Of a stretch of 35,787 bases of DNA, positions 33,658 to 35,787 are shown piece by piece. Under the pieces are notes generated by a model, which did not search any database, was not told the DNA's origin, and was given only the letters and a program-made list of their open reading frames with translations. This stretch comes from an uncultured Oscillospiraceae bacterium. Lineage in GTDB: Bacteria > Bacillota > Clostridia > Oscillospirales > Oscillospiraceae. The translations under genes and the position numbers were made by a program. The stretch spans positions 1-35,787 of the forward strand of contig CAUBIP010000008.1 in the NCBI GenBank assembly GCA_958436045.1, written 5' to 3'. Positions within the stretch are counted from its first letter, which is position 1, and each line of letters starts with the position of its first letter.

Positions 33658-35031
33658 ATGCCGAAAGAATATAAAACCATTCAGGAAGTCGCGGGCCCGC
33701 TGATGCTGGTCCACGGCGTGGAAAACGTATTTTATGACGAGCTGGGCGAGATCGAGCTGGCCAGCGGCGAGATTCGCCGCTGCAAGGTGCTGGAGGTCAA
33801 CGGCGATGACGCGCTGGTGCAGCTGTTTGAAAGCTCCACCGGTATCAACCTCTCCAACAGTAAGGTCCGCTTCCTGGGCCGTACCATGGAGCTGGGCGTC
33901 TCGGAGGACATGCTGGGCCGCGTCTTCGACGGCCTGGGCCGCCCCATCGACGGCGGCCCAGAGATTCTGCCCGACGCCCGGATGGATATCAACGGCCTGC
34001 CCATGAACCCGGCGGCCCGAAACTATCCGCAGGAGTTTATCCAGACAGGCATCTCCGCTATCGACGGGCTGAACACGCTGGTCCGCGGTCAGAAGCTGCC
34101 GATCTTCTCGGCCTCTGGCCTGCCCCATTCGAATCTGGCGGCGCAGATCGCCCGGCAGGCAAAGGTCCGGGGCAAGGACGAGCAGTTTGCCGTCGTCTTT
34201 GCCGCCATGGGCATCACGTTTGAAGAATCCAACTTCTTCGTCGAATCCTTCCAGGAGACCGGTGCCATTGACCGGACGGTCCTGTTCATCAACCTGGCCA
34301 ACGACCCGGCCGTCGAGCGGATCGCGACGCCCCGTATGGCGCTGACGGCGGCGGAATACCTGGCCTTTGAAAAGGGCATGCACGTCCTGGTCATCCTGAC
34401 GGATATCACGAACTACGCCGACGCGCTGCGTGAGATCTCCGCCGCCCGGAAGGAAGTCCCCGGCCGCCGCGGCTACCCCGGCTATATGTATACCGATCTG
34501 GCGACGCTGTACGAGCGCGCCGGTCGCCAGAAGGGGAAGGACGGCTCCATCACCATGATCCCCATCCTCTCCATGCCGGAGGACGACAAGACCCATCCCA
34601 TCCCGGACCTAACCGGCTATATCACCGAGGGCCAGGTCATCCTGAGCCGTGAGCTGTACCGCAAGGGCATTATGCCGCCCATCGACGTGCTGCCGTCGCT
34701 GTCTCGTCTGAAGGATAAAGGCATCGGCGAGGGCAAGACCCGCGCTGACCATGCCAACACCATGAACCAGCTGTTCGCGGCCTATGCCCGAGGCAAAGAG
34801 GCTAAGGAGCTCATGGTTATCCTGGGCGAAGCGGCGCTGTCGGACATTGACCTCATCTACGCCAAATTTGCCGATGAGTTTGAGCGGGAGTATGTCTCCC
34901 AGGGATTTACGACGGACCGGGATATCGAAGAAACGCTGAACATCGGCTGGAAGCTGCTGAGCATTCTGCCCCGTAGCGAGCTCAAGCGGATCGACGACAA
35001 GTATCTGGATCAGTATTACGGCAAATTCTAA
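33658..35031 (+). CDS. V-type ATPase regulatory subunit B
   Basis: The 457-residue non-catalytic partner of subunit A. The Walker A loop is degenerate (SASGLPHSNLAAQIA instead of a P-loop), as expected for B. Other landmarks are the N-terminal EVAGPLMLVHGVENV, GRVFDGLGRPIDGGP, FAAMGITFEESNFF and the arginine-containing GRRGYPGYMYTDLATLYERA. AGGAGG precedes the start, 11 nt after subunit A. Confidence 0.97.
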   Translation: MPKEYKTIQEVAGPLMLVHGVENVFYDELGEIELASGEIRRCKVLEVNGDDALVQLFESSTGINLSNSKVRFLGRTMELGVSEDMLGRVFDGLGRPIDGGPEILPDARMDINGLPMNPAARNYPQEFIQTGISAIDGLNTLVRGQKLPIFSASGLPHSNLAAQIARQAKVRGKDEQFAVVFAAMGITFEESNFFVESFQETGAIDRTVLFINLANDPAVERIATPRMALTAAEYLAFEKGMHVLVILTDITNYADALREISAARKEVPGRRGYPGYMYTDLATLYERAGRQKGKDGSITMIPILSMPEDDKTHPIPDLTGYITEGQVILSRELYRKGIMPPIDVLPSLSRLKDKGIGEGKTRADHANTMNQLFAAYARGKEAKELMVILGEAALSDIDLIYAKFADEFEREYVSQGFTTDRDIEETLNIGWKLLSILPRSELKRIDDKYLDQYYGKF

Positions 35032-35058
35032 GCCGCAAGGCAGAAAGAGGTGACGTCA

Positions 35059-35751
35059 GTGGCGACGACCCAAGTGAACCCCACAAGAATGGAGCTGACA
35101 CGTCTCAAAAAGAAGCGCACCACGGCGGTGCGTGGGCATAAGCTGCTGAAGGATAAACGCGATGAGCTGATGCGCCAGTTTCTGGACCTGGTCCGGGAGA
35201 ATATGGCGCTGCGGCAGAAGGTCGAAGCCGGGATCCGTGCGGCCAATACGAATTTTGTGATGGCCAAGGCCGCCATGTCCGAGGCAACGCTGCGCACGGC
35301 GCTGATGTGCCCGAAGCAGGAGGTCAGTCTGGATGTCAGCAGCCGGAACGTCATGAGCGTGGATGTGCCGGTCTTCGGCTACCGGACCCGCACGGCGGAT
35401 GAGAATGACATCTACTCCTATGGCTTTGCCTTTACGCCCCAGGATCTGGACGGCGCGGTACAGTCGCTGGCGCAGATCCTGCCGGATATGCTGCGCCTGG
35501 CCGAAGTGGAAAAATCCTGCCAGCTTATGGCCGAGGAGATCGAAAAGACCCGCCGCCGCGTCAATGCGCTGGAGCATGTCATTATCCCGGAGACGGAGAA
35601 GAATATCAAGTTTATTACCATGAAGCTGGATGAAAACGAACGCAGCACCCAGATCCGTCTGATGAAGGTCAAGGATATGATGCTGGAGCAGACGCATCAT
35701 TACAGCCGGAAGCAGCAGGGCTACGCGGTCGAAATCGAGACGGACCCCTGA
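35059..35751 (+). CDS. V-type ATPase subunit D (central rotor shaft)
   Basis: A 230-residue coiled-coil shaft subunit that turns inside the A3B3 head. Its N terminus VNPTRMELTRLKKKRTTAVRG, read to the following GHKLLKDKRDELM, is the family signature. The C-terminal helix from RRRVNALEHVIIPE pairs back with it. The GTG at 35059 is chosen because AAAGAGGTGA ends about 6 nt upstream; a second GTG at 35050 lies inside that ribosome site. It completes a full nine-gene V-ATPase set. The 36 nt after it reach the window end with no clear terminator. Confidence 0.95.
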   Translation: MATTQVNPTRMELTRLKKKRTTAVRGHKLLKDKRDELMRQFLDLVRENMALRQKVEAGIRAANTNFVMAKAAMSEATLRTALMCPKQEVSLDVSSRNVMSVDVPVFGYRTRTADENDIYSYGFAFTPQDLDGAVQSLAQILPDMLRLAEVEKSCQLMAEEIEKTRRRVNALEHVIIPETEKNIKFITMKLDENERSTQIRLMKVKDMMLEQTHHYSRKQQGYAVEIETDP

Positions 35752-35787
35752 GCTCCGAGCCAATTGCATTTTCAAAAATCCCCGGCT

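Noticed and set aside
1..35787. CRISPR array, tRNA or rRNA genes, prophage or insertion sequence
   Set aside because: No regularly spaced repeats, no cloverleaf or rRNA-like stretches, and no transposase, integrase or phage structural protein were found on either strand.

Overview
The window looks like a chromosomal segment of a GC-rich Gram-positive anaerobe of the Clostridia, most likely gut-type Oscillospiraceae or a relative. The evidence is the gene set: a housekeeping sigma-A, an Mbl/MreB, a gamma-D-glutamyl-diaminopimelate-type M14 peptidase, a cell-wall protein with three SLH domains, a flavodiiron/rubredoxin oxygen- or NO-reducing enzyme, and a V/A-type ATPase in the clostridial gene order. 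Strong GGAGG ribosome sites and consensus TTGACA/TATAAT promoters fit this. Taxonomy is an inference; there is no rRNA in the window.

Region 1 (1-7790, minus strand) is a compact seven-gene operon. In order of transcription it encodes a substrate-binding lipoprotein, a membrane-anchored extracellular protein, an ExbB/TolQ/MotA-like channel, an ExbD-like (DUF2149-type) partner, a FecCD-type permease, its ATPase, and a large GLUG-repeat surface protein that runs off the left edge. Every junction is an overlap or a gap of 4 nt. The layout suggests an iron, haem or cobalamin-type importer with its own proton-driven motor and surface proteins. Region 2 (7993-12882, plus strand) is a divergent 1629-residue BspA-like leucine-rich surface protein with SLH domains. 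Its C-terminal half carries two copies of a domain that I can also align to the extracellular domain of the operon's second protein, so the two transcription units probably work on the same surface process. This pair of loci is the best candidate for an undescribed system.

Region 3 (12883-17815) holds an orphan XdhC-family gene bracketed by two near-identical 48-nt hairpin repeats, then a thyA-dfrA-aminopeptidase operon and rpoD. Region 4 (17816-24758) holds the convergent M14 peptidase, a Nudix hydrolase, a small membrane protein overlapping recD2, comF, mreB/mbl, a VanZ-like gene and a family I pyrophosphatase. Region 5 (24784-26625) is a flavodiiron protein fused to flavin-reductase and rubredoxin domains.

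Region 6 (26626-35751) starts with a 477-nt AT-rich gap that contains a promoter and, directly at the predicted 5' end of the RNA, a terminator-like hairpin. It is followed by the complete V-ATPase operon in the order G/H-I-K-E-C-F-A-B-D. The K subunit keeps the residues known to bind sodium in Enterococcus hirae NtpK, so a sodium-coupled enzyme is predicted. No tRNA, rRNA, CRISPR array, insertion sequence or phage gene was seen.
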